This document shows positions 23,290 through 34,725 of a stretch of 64,000 bases of DNA, piece by piece (position 1 is the first letter of the stretch; every line of letters begins with the position of its first letter). Origin of the DNA: Sepiola atlantica (Eukaryota; Mollusca; Cephalopoda; Sepiida; Sepiolidae); NCBI GenBank assembly GCA_963556195.1, contig OY744517.1:80865714-80929713 (forward strand), written 5' to 3'. The notes under the pieces are model-generated. The model saw only the letters and a list, made by a program, of their open reading frames with translations. It made no database searches and was not told the DNA's origin. The position numbers and the translations under genes were made by a program.

Positions 23290-23612
23290 AAACACAATAC
23301 TATGGGACTGCTTCCCAGCTGACTACAACATGACCGTTTTCTAGTCCAATGTTTCAACAATCGTTACCAATCCTCACGGTGTTGTCTCACCGTCCACCTG
23401 ACAACTTATTAACCCTCATCCTGAAATGGTAATTTGAGACACTCAAAGAGTAAACAAGCAGAAAGTCTGGTTTTTAAATCAAAAGGAACAGATCAAACAT
23501 CTTGCTACCCAACTCCTCACCGAGGTTAACCCTTATAAATCTGGCCTCTACCACAGTAGCCCCTTACGTTTAAGTGACAAATTGGCCCTTGATCAGCCGT
23601 GACCTGTTAGTA
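23290..23612 (+). mobile_element. LINE 3' fragments, second and third family
   Basis: 23300-23400 is a decayed C-terminal coding tail (ATGGGACTGCTTCCCAGC). 23440-23612 is the inverted partner of 22590-22735, ending in GTAGCCCCTTACG. Both are non-coding now. Confidence 0.6.
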
Positions 23613-24179
23613 CATAAAAAAATCAAACAATCGTATAGACCAATCATTTTTTTAATTTTTTTTAAAAGGGAATTTTTTAAAAAAGGAATTTATGACACTG
23701 AAAACGTACACAAGCGAAAATGCTTTTAAAAAAATGTGAAACAACAAAAATAAAACAAATAGGTTTTGAGTCTTCACAGAACTTTTGTCAAAAAAGGAAA
23801 AGATGAAATCATTTAAGTTTTTACATTTTTTTAATCTTGAAAGTACATAGGGGATTATGACAAAGCCCTTGGATACACAGTGTTCGAGGTGCTACCTCCT
23901 GGTGTTAAAATGTAGAGGTATCTTTTGATAAATAAAAGATAAGAAAATTGAAATCATAATGAGTTTGCAATAAACGTCTAAACGAAAATTATGTTCTTGT
24001 ACCGGGGGGGGGGGGGGGCCTCAAAATTTTGTCTGCATTGCGATGACTTTATCTTTTCCTTTCTATTATATTGAAGCAGTTGTTAAAGTTTGTGCATGAA
24101 TTAGAGAGAAAGAGGGGGGGGGGCAGTTGAAGGAAGAGCTGTATTCAAAAGGTAAGGATACTGAGGATATATTAACCGA

Positions 24180-24670
24180 GGACAATGGATGAAGACAGAC
24201 AGACAGACAGACAGACATTTAGTACAAGAAATTTTAAAGGAAAAAAGTTGTTCCAATTTATTTGTCTTCCTGTGAAAGTAAAGTTAAACACAACGTTGGT
24301 GTTTAATGTGGGTAAAATCCACCTCCCCAAACAAAGCAGTCTGAATGAGAACGGAAATACCTGTATAGTGACATCGTCACTCCTTCCCAAATGATGGAGT
24401 CTCAGGTGACAGGCAATAAACCCATCCTCTCTCCAAAAAGAAGTAGTGCCGGATATCGTCCCTATTTAATTGCCTCCCCACGAGGGCAAAGTTAGACACA
24501 AGATCGGTTTTTAATGTTGGTGTTGGGAGGGGGACCCAGCTCCCCAAAAAGTGGCACTCTAGATGGGAACAAAAATACTTGTATACCCCAATCGTTTTTT
24601 GTTTGCTTTTTTTTTTTTCAAAATATAAGGTATGTTTAAAAAGTAACGAGACTGATAATGTATTAATCAA
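24180..24670 (-). repeat. SINE-body remnants with (GACA)n
   Basis: (GACA)n lies at 24195-24217. On - the stretch resembles the U2-headed SINE body (CAATAAACCCATCCTCTCTCC with TGGAGTCTCAGGTGACAG), and a further copy starts around 24440. Strongly decayed. Confidence 0.45.
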
Positions 24671-25260
24671 GGACCGTGAATTAAACAGTAGACATTATTA
24701 CAATTCAGTAGTTTTTTGTTGCTGGGACATTTTTTCCTTCCGTCTTATGCACTTTAATTACTGTTTTATTTTAGCCATGTTACACACTTTTTTAAAACCC
24801 TTATTTTGTGTTATACATCTCCCTGGGCAATGCCGGGTAGCCCTACTAGTATACCTTAAGATTGATTTAACATATTACGACAATCTTGGTATAAAAATGA
24901 AGCTTAGAACGAATTCAAAGAAACGACCCATTCAAGTGGATCAGTGTAAGTTTCAAACTAAACATGCGCAAAATAGAAAAAGTAAAGTGAATTTTACTGA
25001 TTTTTGTGCACACCTTTTATTGTATTGACATTAGTTTTGACTATAACACTCAACAACTCAACACATATAGGCAGAAATATATTGGCTTTGTTTTTGTACC
25101 TATAGAAGTCTTACATAATCTAATGATTACGGTAACATTAAATTATAAATAAACAAAATTTAATACGATTTTCAACTAGATGAAGTTTATTATTTATTTG
25201 ACAAAAATTTATTAACAATCTTTTATCTCTTTTTTTTTTTAAATATTAAATATTTTTAAT

Positions 25261-25490
25261 TACGGCTGAATCATGTTAGCACACGGGTTTCTGTCAGATC
25301 ACCGAAGTTAAGTGACATTGAGCCTGTTCATTACTTAGATGGGTGACCATTTGGGAATACCAGGTGCTGTAAGCAAACACTCCAGTATATAAATATATTG
25401 CTGAGAATATAGCTGGAGACAGACTGGCGTCCTGTCACAGAGTTGGTTTGGGCCATTTATTCCATTATAAAATTAAAATAAAATAATCTG
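25261..25490 (+). mobile_element. 5S rRNA-headed SINE (SINE3-like)
   Basis: 25261-25374 follows 5S rRNA from its TACGGC start to its GCTGTAAGC end. The internal control blocks are the best kept: GATCACCGAAGTTAAG and GATGGGTGACCATTTGGGAA. Several substitutions make a working 5S gene unlikely. A non-5S tail follows with GACTGGCGTCCTGTC and then an AT-rich end to about 25490. Head plus tail suggests a SINE rather than a plain pseudogene. Confidence 0.85.
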
Positions 25491-25904
25491 TAAATACTAA
25501 AGTAAACACCCATTAAAACCAATGTATGTTCAATGTCATAATCAAAGCTAATGGCAATACAAAGAAGTGGTATTAATATCTGTTCCTTCTGCGTTAACTT
25601 GGACAAATTCATCTTACCTTGAAGTCTCCTTTCTTATGCAGGTGTAGCTTTAAGTTTCCACTGACAAATTTGAAGGAATCTTCTTTTTACTTGCTATTTT
25701 AAACTTTTGCTAATAAACCTGAAGATTTAAAGAGTCAGAAGAAGAATTGTATCTATACCATCAATAAAAGTTGCTAGAATTAACAAGATAGCAACAACAA
25801 AAAAAAAAATGCAATATTAAAGAATCTTGGCATCACTTGATCTCCAATTTGAGCTGCTGTCAGATATTATTAGATTGAACCAAAAATAACGAAGAGAGAG
25901 ATTT

Positions 25905-26140
25905 AGAGAGATTTAGTATGAGAAATTTTAAAGAAAAGAAGTTATCCATATTTAGTTGTCTCCTTGTGAGGGAAAAGTTAGACACAAGGTCAGTTTTTAA
26001 CATCGTGCGCGACAACTACAATATGCCTTGTGACGTTATCTTGACACCAGCTCAGCAGAGAGGGATTTGTCGAAACTCAGAGAAGCTGTACCTGAGACGA
26101 TTTAGGCTAAATTGTCAGAAGGCGTCTTTTTCAGTTTGAA
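25905..26140 (+). repeat. dispersed repeat remnant
   Basis: Shares GAAATTTTAAAG and GAAAAGTTAGACACAAGGTC with 24225-24300 and with the SINE remnants near 24480. The 73-codon open frame here is not a gene by any sign I can see. Confidence 0.45.
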
Positions 26141-26237
26141 CAGGCTGTCAGAAGCCATGGTTGGTCAGTTCTGCAGACGACTAAACAGTTCAAGGCAGCA
26201 CTAGATGCATCATGACTGCTCATCTTTGGATAATCAC

Positions 26238-26400
26238 TTGAGCAGCAGAGGATGTGTGGGGAGGCGTTTCAGGCATAAAACAGAACCAAGCAGAATTTAA
26301 ATATACCTTTCAGGAGTTTTTCACCCCAGCGCCAAATCGTGGTCTCCACTCGTGGTCTCCACGGGACCCAACAAAAGATGTACCATAGTCGCTTTTGTCT
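26238..26400 (+). repeat. dispersed repeat paired with 37385-37530
   Basis: Shared blocks include TTTTTCACCCCAGCGCCAA-like and CAAAAGATGTACCA. No coding capacity. Confidence 0.6.
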
Positions 26401-27219
26401 CATTAGAATAAAGACAGCATTCTCTGTTCATGTTTCTGCTTAGTGAAACAGCCTACCAGAGGTAGTGACGATGTCTATCATATCCAGGATTAAAATCGCA
26501 TTGAACAAACATTCAGACAATATATAGACATACACATCTTCTCTCCTTTTATATGACTTGTTGAATTTTGCTATTTTTTTTGTCAACAAATTTGATTTGA
26601 AAGAAAAAGAAACATTTAGTTCTACAAGTTAGTTTTATTGCTGTTTTGTTTCTTTTCCTAAATGGATGACTTTGTCTTGTGGGTTATCATAGAAATCTAT
26701 TTTTAAGGGAAGGAGGTATTTCTGTGTTATTGAAGATGAATATGCAGTAAACGGCCATTCTCTGGAGTATGCAATAATATATATCAAGAATTATCTAAGA
26801 CAAAATGCTGTGATCTTTTAATACCAAAAGCAAAGCACCGCCGCCTTTTATATAATTTAGTAAAAGACCAGATTTCATCTGAGCTTACTGTTACATCAGT
26901 GCATTTGCACCGTAGAGCATGTTTAAAAAGATTAAATACGAAACTCAAATTAGAAGACGACACATATTTGAGGTCAAAGATTGAACGGAATTTTGTTCTG
27001 TTTCTACTTATTTCTTTACCTCGTTTTTCGTTCTGCGTAATCTTTCGCTCGACTTTTCATCTACAAACTTGTTCATCTTTTGTACGATTGTCCTTCTTTT
27101 TTTCTTTTAACTTCTTGAACTATTTTCTTATTCTAAGAATTTTTCTAAAATATTTCCTGTATTTTCTTTCCTTCTTCATTCAACTTCTCCTCATCGTTAT
27201 TATTTACATACTTTGCTTA

Positions 27220-27310
27220 TTTCGGACTATTGTTCTCATCTTGATCATTGTCATTTTCACAACGTTTCGCTCAGTGTACTCTTTGGCCTTCTTCAGTTGC
27301 CTTTTGTTGT
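27220..27310 (-). ncRNA. hammerhead-like core in dispersed repeat
   Basis: On - : CTGAAGA (27296 to 27290), one base, GGCC, a 12-base loop, GAGC, then GAAAC (GAAA at 27268-27265) and GTTGTG. Core boxes match the hammerhead consensus CUGANGA and GAAA. One unpaired base follows the first box. Stem II is partly decayed. Self-cleavage is unproven. Confidence 0.4.
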
Positions 27311-27404
27311 AAGCAGAAATCTTATGGGGATTTTGAACGGAACCCTTTATGTTTCAGACTTTTTTTTAGATGAGAATTGATAATTTGGATTATTTGGATT
27401 TTTC

Positions 27405-27727
27405 TTTCTTGGCCTTTTGGCCAAGATCAAAGTGTAGTATCTGTTCCGATGGATACTGCACGAAACTGGTCCTGTGCAGTTCTAGGAGGTCCACCCTCCC
27501 TGGTCCTGTGCAGTTCTAGGAGGTCCATCCTCCCAGGCTTTGCCTCCCCTCTTTGGGAAGGAGTAAGTTTATTGCTTACTGCCTGAGACACTCCTACCGG
27601 GGAATGCCGACGGGGCTGCCTAGGCAATTTTTAACGGCCAGAGTGCTCACCTTCTCGGGCGCTGGCTTATCAAATCCCACTTTCCCGACCTTGTGTCACA
27701 TCTTACCGCTGTGGGAGGTAGATAAAT
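27405..27727 (+). mobile_element. U2-headed SINE, copy 2
   Basis: The head 27405-27447 carries CTTGGCCTTTTGGCCAAGAT and GTGTAGTATCTGTTCC, the first 40 or so bases of U2 snRNA. The segment after it is shortened compared with the copy at 55465. A 32-base block (CCTGTGCAGTTCTAGGAGGT) is tandemly doubled at 27469-27534. The body ends with TCACATCTTACC and GGTAGATAAAT. Confidence 0.9.
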
Positions 27728-27839
27728 AACTCTTTTTCTAAATGGGGTCATTTAGTTTTGTGGCTAATCACAGAAATCTTTTTTTTTTCAGGAGAGGGGG
27801 GGGGTATTTCTGTGTAGAGTTTCATGAGTCTGACAAGAC

Positions 27840-28140
27840 GAATATGAACAGGGTCGGAGGTTACATCGGCCGAAACGTTGTGAGAATAACATCTAAGATG
27901 AGAATAATAGTCCGAATAATCCAACTAAATCCTCTATTTAATCCATTGAGGTAGACTGCTCTTATTCGGCATTCCGTGCCCTTTTAGATATCGCATATCA
28001 GTTGTTTCACTAGGGATTGAACTCACAGCCTCTAGGTAGAATCACTCTAGAATATTTCTTTACCAACATCTTCATCCACTTAGCCATATGAGCAGTCTAC
28101 GTCAGTGGATTAATTAAAAGGTTCAGTTTGATATTCCGAA
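27840..28140 (+). repeat. hammerhead-bearing dispersed repeat, copy B
   Basis: GGTCG (27852-27856) pairs with CGGCC (27867-27871), followed by GAAAC and GTTGTGAGAATAACATC. The first core box is decayed here. Flanking sequence matches 41385-41640 and, inverted, 40590-40680. Confidence 0.6.
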
Positions 28141-28264
28141 AAGGTTACCAATTGTGACAAAATTCACTTAAGAGGACCGGAGAATGCAAAGGCCAATATG
28201 TGAAAATAACAGCAGTCTGAATCATGTAAATAATGTAAATATGATGTTTATTTGTTTTTCTTTT

Positions 28265-28465
28265 ACAATAAACCAAGGCAATACCTATAACAGGCCTAGC
28301 AACCATGCAGCTAGTGTTCATGTTGGAACCTAGATTACTACAAAATAGCCATTACTGAAAACATGTTTAAGAAGGGACTTGTAAGTAATATCCTGTAGTT
28401 AATTAATGAGCAACTATACCTATTATCAGGAAGCACTTTATACAACTATACAACCTAATCTCAGG
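28265..28465 (+). repeat. dispersed repeat, uninterrupted copy
   Basis: Begins near ACAATAAACCAAGGCAATAC and includes GCAACTATACCTATTATCAG. The copy at 30953-31470 is split by a LINE fragment. Confidence 0.75.
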
Positions 28466-28858
28466 AATATTCTCAAATATGCTTTATTGTTTTTCTTCTC
28501 TGTCGTTGTCATATTCTTCCTTTCTATTCAACAATTCCTTATTTTCCTCTCTACTCTGTATTATCTTTCATTCACTGTTTAATCTTTCTTCATTTCTTCT
28601 TCTTGATGATGCTTCCCTTTTTTTTCTATCCCTCTTCAATGACTAAAAAAAAAAAATTAATAAAACGTACCACAAGATGGACGATTCATGATTCATGAAG
28701 GAACACAAATCCTCCCCTCCATAATGTTTTATACAAGGAGAAGCTAAATGGAGTTCTTTCATTGGCTGATTGCGTAACGGTCTAACTTTTAAAAACAGAA
28801 ATTGCAAACAAAAAAGGAAGAAAAAATATCTGAAGAAATTATAGTATATAGCTATTAG

Positions 28859-29321
28859 TAGGGGTGGGACATAATGGGCGAAAATTTTAGATTCATGCGA
28901 GTAGTATTTTTTTGTGTTTATTTATACATAAATAACACTAAACAATCAAACATTTTGAACATTTTGCAAAATTCAGAAGGTGCAGGCCACTATTTTTTGG
29001 CTATTTTACATTCATGAAAACTCTTTCACAGCCTGAAAATGGTCCTAAATTAAAGTAATATATCAGATTTAACCATCTATGTCCATTCATAGCTTTTGAG
29101 GATGTTTTAGGACCTGCAATGTCACATGAAACCACTTTTTCACCGAAAAATGATGGATTTTGAGTCCCGTGGAGCCCTAACGGCTATTTTTGGCCTGCAC
29201 CTTCTGAATTTTGCAAAATTTTCAAAATGTTTGATTGTTTAGTGTTATTTATGTATAAATGAACACAAAAAAATACTACTCTCATGAATCTGAAATTTTC
29301 ACCCATTACGTCCCACCCCTA
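28859..29321. mobile_element. 463-bp MITE with long TIRs, copy 1
   Basis: The ends are TAGGGGTGGGACATAATGGG and its complement. TIRs are about 130 bases. A 7-bp direct repeat CTATTAG flanks the element at 28852-28858 and 29322-29328. The loop of about 200 bases has no coding capacity. Related copies lie at 50176-50529 and 57152-57613. Confidence 0.92.
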
Positions 29322-29499
29322 CTATTAGCTAATGTGATAAGGGCTTGCTTCTGAACAATTTAGGTTGGGTAATCTGGCAGAAAATGTCTGATGTTAAAAA
29401 ACCCAAAACACTTCATGATACCAGGATAACATCAATGAAGCATGTAAATACAACTTACAATCCTTTCATCCTATTCTTGTTTTGTTTGTTTCTCTTTCA

Positions 29500-29720
29500 C
29501 TATACTATCACCCCCCCCCCCTCTCTCTCTATCCTTTTCTTCTCTCCTTCCTTTATTATCAGACTACTCCTCTTCTTTCCTTCTTAAAATATGTTCATCC
29601 TTTTTTCTTTTATACTTTCCCAAATTTTAACTTTACTTTTTCTATCCAACTTATGTTTATAACCTTTTTTTGTTGTTGTCATCTTCTCTCCTTCTTCTTA
29701 CGTATGTTCATTGATACCTT
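29500..29720 (+). repeat. pyrimidine-rich stretch
   Basis: Long C and CT runs on +. Two overlapping open frames here are products of base composition. Nothing is recognised at 29720-29920. Confidence 0.5.
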
Positions 29721-29929
29721 CTTCCAATATTTGTCACCGGAGTATATGTCGATGTTCAATCTTTTTCTTTTTTTAATACTAATGGTTCATCACTTACCAA
29801 GACCAAAAGCCACTCAAGAAGAAGGGTTAACGAGATTGTCAATTCGATGATGGAACAGTACTATGAAACGATTGAGAACGATGTTTGATTAATTCAGAGG
29901 CTTACTCGACAGATATTTGTTGATATTTG

Positions 29930-30290
29930 ACTTGAAAACGACAATGTTGTGGTCTGTAGAGAGGCAGTCCTGCGGTAACGTGTTCCACAGGTGGGAAGTT
30001 TTTGGGAAGAAATTCTGTTTATGGAAGTTCTGTTTGATCTTAAAATACACAGAGGCAGAAAAGAGAGTTTATTGCAGTGTTAGTAGATAGATGAGTTCTT
30101 GCTGTGAATGTTTTACAGGAGGGAAGCAGAGATTGGAGCTCAGTCGAGCACCTTCTATGGAAAAAATGATAGGGTAGAGAAAGACTAGCAACGTCTCTTC
30201 TGTGTGAAAGAGGCTTTAGGGAAGAGAAGAGATCATCTCCCACTAGATTGTAAAGTCGGTTTTGTAATTTCATTCACTCGTACACACTAA
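29930..30290 (-). mobile_element. LINE 3' coding fragment, second family
   Basis: The - strand reads SLKPLSHRRDVASL, then KTSHLWNTLPQDC, then VVFKSNINKYL. This is a LINE RT C-terminal tail of the family at 15610 and 18395. Confidence 0.8.
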
Positions 30291-30440
30291 CACCCTTGAA
30301 AAGGTATGAACCCATAATTTCTCCCCCTCAGCTATCGGGGAGGGGGGGGGGAGATAGCATCACGTTCACTTAATTATATGTAATGAATCGTTTGCTATAG
30401 GTATTGCGTGGCATTAAATGACCGTATAAAACGCAAAAAA
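30290..30440 (-). repeat. dispersed repeat related to 46600-46760, 58030-58260 and 58670-58930
   Basis: Shares GGTATGAACCCATAATTTCTC with the complement of the other copies. Four copies are seen in all. Confidence 0.6.
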
Positions 30441-30952
30441 AAAATCGCTTTTTTTTTTCTATCCTTATCATTTTAAATTTATTTTTATTTTGCTCCAATT
30501 CACCCTCCTTCTTTTTATTGCGGGGGGGGGTCCCTTAAATTCCTCCTTCTCTTTATATTTGGACATTTACTCTTTCGTTGCCCCATTTATTCTTATCTTC
30601 TCTTTCCGTTTTCGTTTTTTTGTCCCTTTCTTTTTAATTCTTTTATCTCTTCTTTTCTCTCCATCCTTTTTTTTTTTGCTAATCTTAAATGTCCCCCTTC
30701 CTTGATCTCTCTTTCTCAGCCCATCCTAACGTCTTCAGAATCAAATGACATTTATCTCACACCAATTACTCCAGTGCTTTTAACCGGCTCATTTGATAAT
30801 GAATACAAAAATAATTTTAAAAAAACAAAACATGTATTACGTAACCCACATGCCTAGAGAACGGCTGCTCTGTGAGAATTTCTTTTTCTTTGTCTTCTCT
30901 TTGCCTAAATCTTTCACTTTAAAGAATCCTTGTTTCATGTAGTTAACCTAAC

Positions 30953-31470
30953 AATAAACCAAGGCAATACCTATAATAGGCCTGGCAACCATGCAACTAA
31001 GTTCTATGACTGGGGGTAGACATATTGAAATCTAGATTTCTACTAAATAACAATTGCTTTTTTTTTTAATCATAGTTCACCCCAAACAAGGCAGGCCGCC
31101 ACTGTAGATATAAGGGGCTACTGAGAAAAAAGAGGGGGGGGGGGGTCAACCTAAATTAGGAGCTGCGCAGCGAGATGTCTGTTTACATTAGTTTTAAATT
31201 TCTGCATGTCAGTACCGTCAGGAAAACAGGAAGCAAGGAGGGAGTTCCAGAGTCTAGCAGCACGAGGAAAGAAGCTTTTGGAGTAGAAAGCTCTACGGCA
31301 TCTGGGGACATCCACAGTGAATGGATGGGATTTGGCAGATTGTCGGGTTGGCCTAGTGAATTTACGTCGTGGGGGCACAGGACGTTTTTAGCAAGGGAAT
31401 TCTAAGTAATATCCAGTAATTAGTTAATGAGCAATTATACTTATTATTAGGAACCACCTTACACAACTAT
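30953..31470 (+). repeat. dispersed repeat split by a LINE tail
   Basis: 30953-31060 and 31385-31470 together match 28265-28465. The middle is the LINE 3' fragment at 31061-31384. Confidence 0.75.
31061..31384 (-). mobile_element. LINE 3' fragment
   Basis: - strand reads PPRRKFTRPTRQSAKSHPFT and ends KTNVNRHLAAQLLI with the family 3' UTR and poly-A (poly-T on + at 31060). Same family as 10880-12972. A G run lies at 31135-31145. Confidence 0.92.
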
Positions 31471-31479
31471 AAAAATTAC

Positions 31480-32510
31480 TGACCTATTTCTATGAATGCA
31501 AATCTACAAAGAAAGAACAAAAATAACATAACTAAATGGGAAAAAATGTGAGCAGAAGATGGTGTTAAGAAACTCTTTGAAATTAAAGACCTTTCCTGCC
31601 TTAAGAATAAGTATTTTAAATCTTATGATTTTTGTTTTGACTCGAAAATTATTACAACTGAGGCTAGTGTAGAATATGCAACTACCTTAGCCATCAAGTA
31701 GGCAGGCACTATTCTTACTCTTTTCTCCACTCCCCTAAAGGTGTTGTATGATTGGCTTAATAGATACTGTCACTGACTATGAAATTAGCTATGCTGGGTT
31801 AAAATCCAATCGGTTCTATTGTGGTTATTTATGCACTAATATTATTGAGAAAGCTATGAACTTGCACTCTACCCCTCACAGGATATGAGTAAAATAGAAA
31901 CTTGCATTCAATCAATTAATTTAACATATAAAGTTATCTTGTCGGATTCTCGCTATCAAACCTAAATAGCATTGCATCTGCCAAATCGATATTTAATTAT
32001 GTCTGACCAGTAAATTACGGAATTTTACAATCCATGTTAATCATATAATGAAACGGGAATTCCAATCTATTTCATCGACCGCATATTACATCCGATCTGA
32101 TAATTCTTTCAATACCATAAACTGTTGGAGATTCACTGCTTATTTTCATTGGAAAAGTGTTGTGTTTCGTATTTTTTTCTCGTTGCTTTGTCATTCGTTT
32201 CTTCGTAGGATCCATGTTGTGGTTTCTTGTTTCTCCCGGCCGTGTCGTCACTTTGTTTCTTCTCGGAACACATGTTGTCGTTTCCTCGCTGCTTCAAATC
32301 TTTTTATTGACAGCTTCTTCTCGACATTGTGTCGTCTCTGGTTAGGACCCGTTGTCGGCTCGTCGTTGTGCATATAAGTTCTTCATTGAGTTATAAGAAA
32401 AATTGAGAGAAGACATTTTGTTTGAAAATGAAGGTTTATTGAGAGAAAAAAATGTTAAATAATCACAAGTACAATTTACACTTAATTATGTAAGAGAGAG
32501 ACAGAAATCT
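31480..32510. other. unassigned intron stretch
   Basis: No domain or repeat pair is recognised. 32200-32390 is GC-richer, with several open but featureless frames. Confidence 0.35.
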
Positions 32511-32526
32511 TAACCTAAAGTTACTA

Positions 32527-32585
32527 TTAGATAGATAGATAGATAGATAGATAGATTGATTGATTGATAAATAGTTGGTAGATAA

Positions 32586-32629
<44 letters not shown>

Positions 32630-32723
32630 TTGGTAGATAGATAGTTGGTAGATAGATAGATAGATAGATAGATAGTTGGTAGATAGATAGTTGGTAGATA
32701 AATAGATAGATAGATAGATAGTT

Positions 32724-32768
<45 letters not shown>

Positions 32769-32785
32769 GCAGGCAGGCAGGCAGA
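32527..32785 (+). repeat. higher-order (TAGA)n / TTGGTAGA array
   Basis: TAGA units are broken at intervals by TTGGTAGA, giving a second-level repeat, and the array ends in (GGCA)n at 32767-32783. Confidence 0.95.
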
Positions 32786-32799
32786 TGAACCTATAGTTA

Positions 32800-34200
32800 T
32801 CTCATTATTGTTTTTGCGACCATCCGCATCAACATTCAGAAAGGGTCTCTTTTCAAATATTTATTCTTACTAACTTTCGTCCCACATGACGTCATATCCG
32901 TGCCTCCCCCCCCCCTCCCCTCCTCGTCCACATATGATTCTGAGTTTTGCACCTTTCTGGTGACAGGTTATTCTCAATACACTCTTTCAACTTTCTTTGT
33001 TCGACCCATGGGCAAGGTCGTTGTAAATAGACACATAGGCAGACAGATGTGCCCACGGATAGTTATCACGTCACTGTTTTTATGTCAACATTTAAACTTG
33101 TCTATCCTCCCTCAAAACAGCCAAAGACAAAACTTTTATCCCTTGAACTGGTCAACTACAATTAATGTGGTTTCACAATAACATTTTGGGGTATGATGGT
33201 TTGAGGTTTTTAATTTTATTTTACACAAAGATCGATATTGTAATAAATAGATAGTTATTTATCTATTTTCTTTTTTATTTCAATCATATAAATTATTTAA
33301 AATTGTTTATTTTTTTTAAACAGGCAATGAAAACTAATGTACTTTTAGAATAAGAACGTTTTACTTTCTTTTTTTATCTTGAAATTTGCTACTAGCTGAT
33401 ATTACAAAATAAAAATAGTAGTATAGGGTTAAGAGCTGGGAGCATGAGTTTCTTATGTTACTTATTTTTTTCCCCCGGGCAAAGCTGGGACAGATCCCGC
33501 TAGTCACACGTATAATAAAATTGCTTACAATAGGTATTTTCTTTCAGCATTATTGTTATGGTGCCATACCTATATGATGAACAGTGGACTGGAAGCATTT
33601 AGTAATTGGATTGAACTCCAGTCTACCCTGGCAATCAGGACTGATATACCACTTCTCTTGTTCTCTGTACATATCTTTTCTTCAATATATTGTTCACCTA
33701 ACCCTGTATTCCGTGTCTTCATTTCGGCCCCTAAACAGGGTCACAACAATTATAAAGGGTTGTTTTACTGTTGAATGGACAAGCTAAACCTTTCTCTCCC
33801 TCTTATTTTCCTACCATTTTATGCAAACACTTTTTCGACCTTATGTTGCTGATGTTTTGTCAACCTCATTTTTGACTACTTTGCTTATTAGAGAAAAATA
33901 TAAGCATACATAGAAGTGACTTTAAATGTATTAAATATCAGTAGCAAATATAAGTGTAAATTCTATATAGTAGATATTAAAGTCATAAGAGTTGCCACTG
34001 TAGACATTTCTCTTGTTCCTTCCAATAACTTACTTTCTTTTTGGTTTGTCTGCACTTTGCTCGGGTCTTGAATAAAATGTTAAAATTAAGAACAAAACAT
34101 ATTTTATATAAAAATATATTTCATTCATGTAAAGAGTTTTTAGTAAATAAATTTGCTAATTGATTAAGTACCAGATACAGGATAATTATTATTATCTTTC
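32800..34200. other. unassigned intron stretch
   Basis: Contains the inverted CTAGCTGT-type terminus near 33480-33510 and a C run at 32905-32920. No gene is seen. Confidence 0.35.
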
Positions 34201-34206
34201 TTTAAA

Positions 34207-34277
34207 AGAGGAGTAGGAGGAGGAGGAGGAGGAGGAGGAGGAGGAGGAGGAGGAGGAGGAGTTGTTGTTGTTGTTGT
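34207..34277 (+). repeat. (GGA)n-(GTT)n microsatellite
   Basis: About 17 GGA units followed by five GTT units, then T-rich sequence. Confidence 0.93.
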
Positions 34278-34305
34278 GTTTTTTGTTGTTTTTTTTGTTT
34301 TTTTT

Positions 34306-34725
34306 GTTCATCATCATCATCTGTTTTAAATGCTGGCAAGTATTGGACGGCTTTTAGAAACACTACTTCCAAACTAACCTATCTCTGGCCTGGTCTTTAT
34401 TTATCCCTCTTTCTCCCAAATCTATCCTTATCACTTCCTCCCCTATTTTCCTTGGCTTTCCTCTGCCAACTGACCTTGCTGCCTCAACTGTTCTACATCT
34501 ACTAACCCAAGCACACTCATCCATTCTTTCAACATGACTAAACCAGCAGTCCCTTATTCTGCACACATCTCCCTATACTGTACAGATGTAATCTTCCTCT
34601 GAGGACATCATATTTAAGTCTCTCTTTAAGACTCACATTACACATCCATCATATCATTCTCATATCAATTCCTTCCATGCAACGCATATCCTCAACCCAA
34701 AGAGTAAATGCATGTTAACTGTTTG
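34306..34725 (-). mobile_element. RTE-like LINE 3' end
   Basis: The + strand starts with CATCATCATCATCTGTTTTA, i.e. a GATGAT tail on -. The - strand runs WFSHVERMDECAWVSRCRTV, a known style of LINE tail. Related tails lie at 49240-49480 and 51120-51450. Confidence 0.8.

Noticed and set aside
24185..24394. Overlapping frames on both strands
   Set aside because: They lie in decayed SINE-like sequence with a GACA repeat.
25261..25374. Functional 5S rRNA gene
   Set aside because: Several substitutions in the stems, no T-run terminator directly after the 3' end, and a foreign tail follows.
27405..27447. Functional U2 snRNA gene
   Set aside because: Only the first 40 bases match; the Sm site and the 3' half are absent.
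32527..32785. CRISPR-like array of repeats and spacers
   Set aside because: The interspersed TTGGTAGA units are variants of the TAGA microsatellite, with no unique spacers. Animal DNA.
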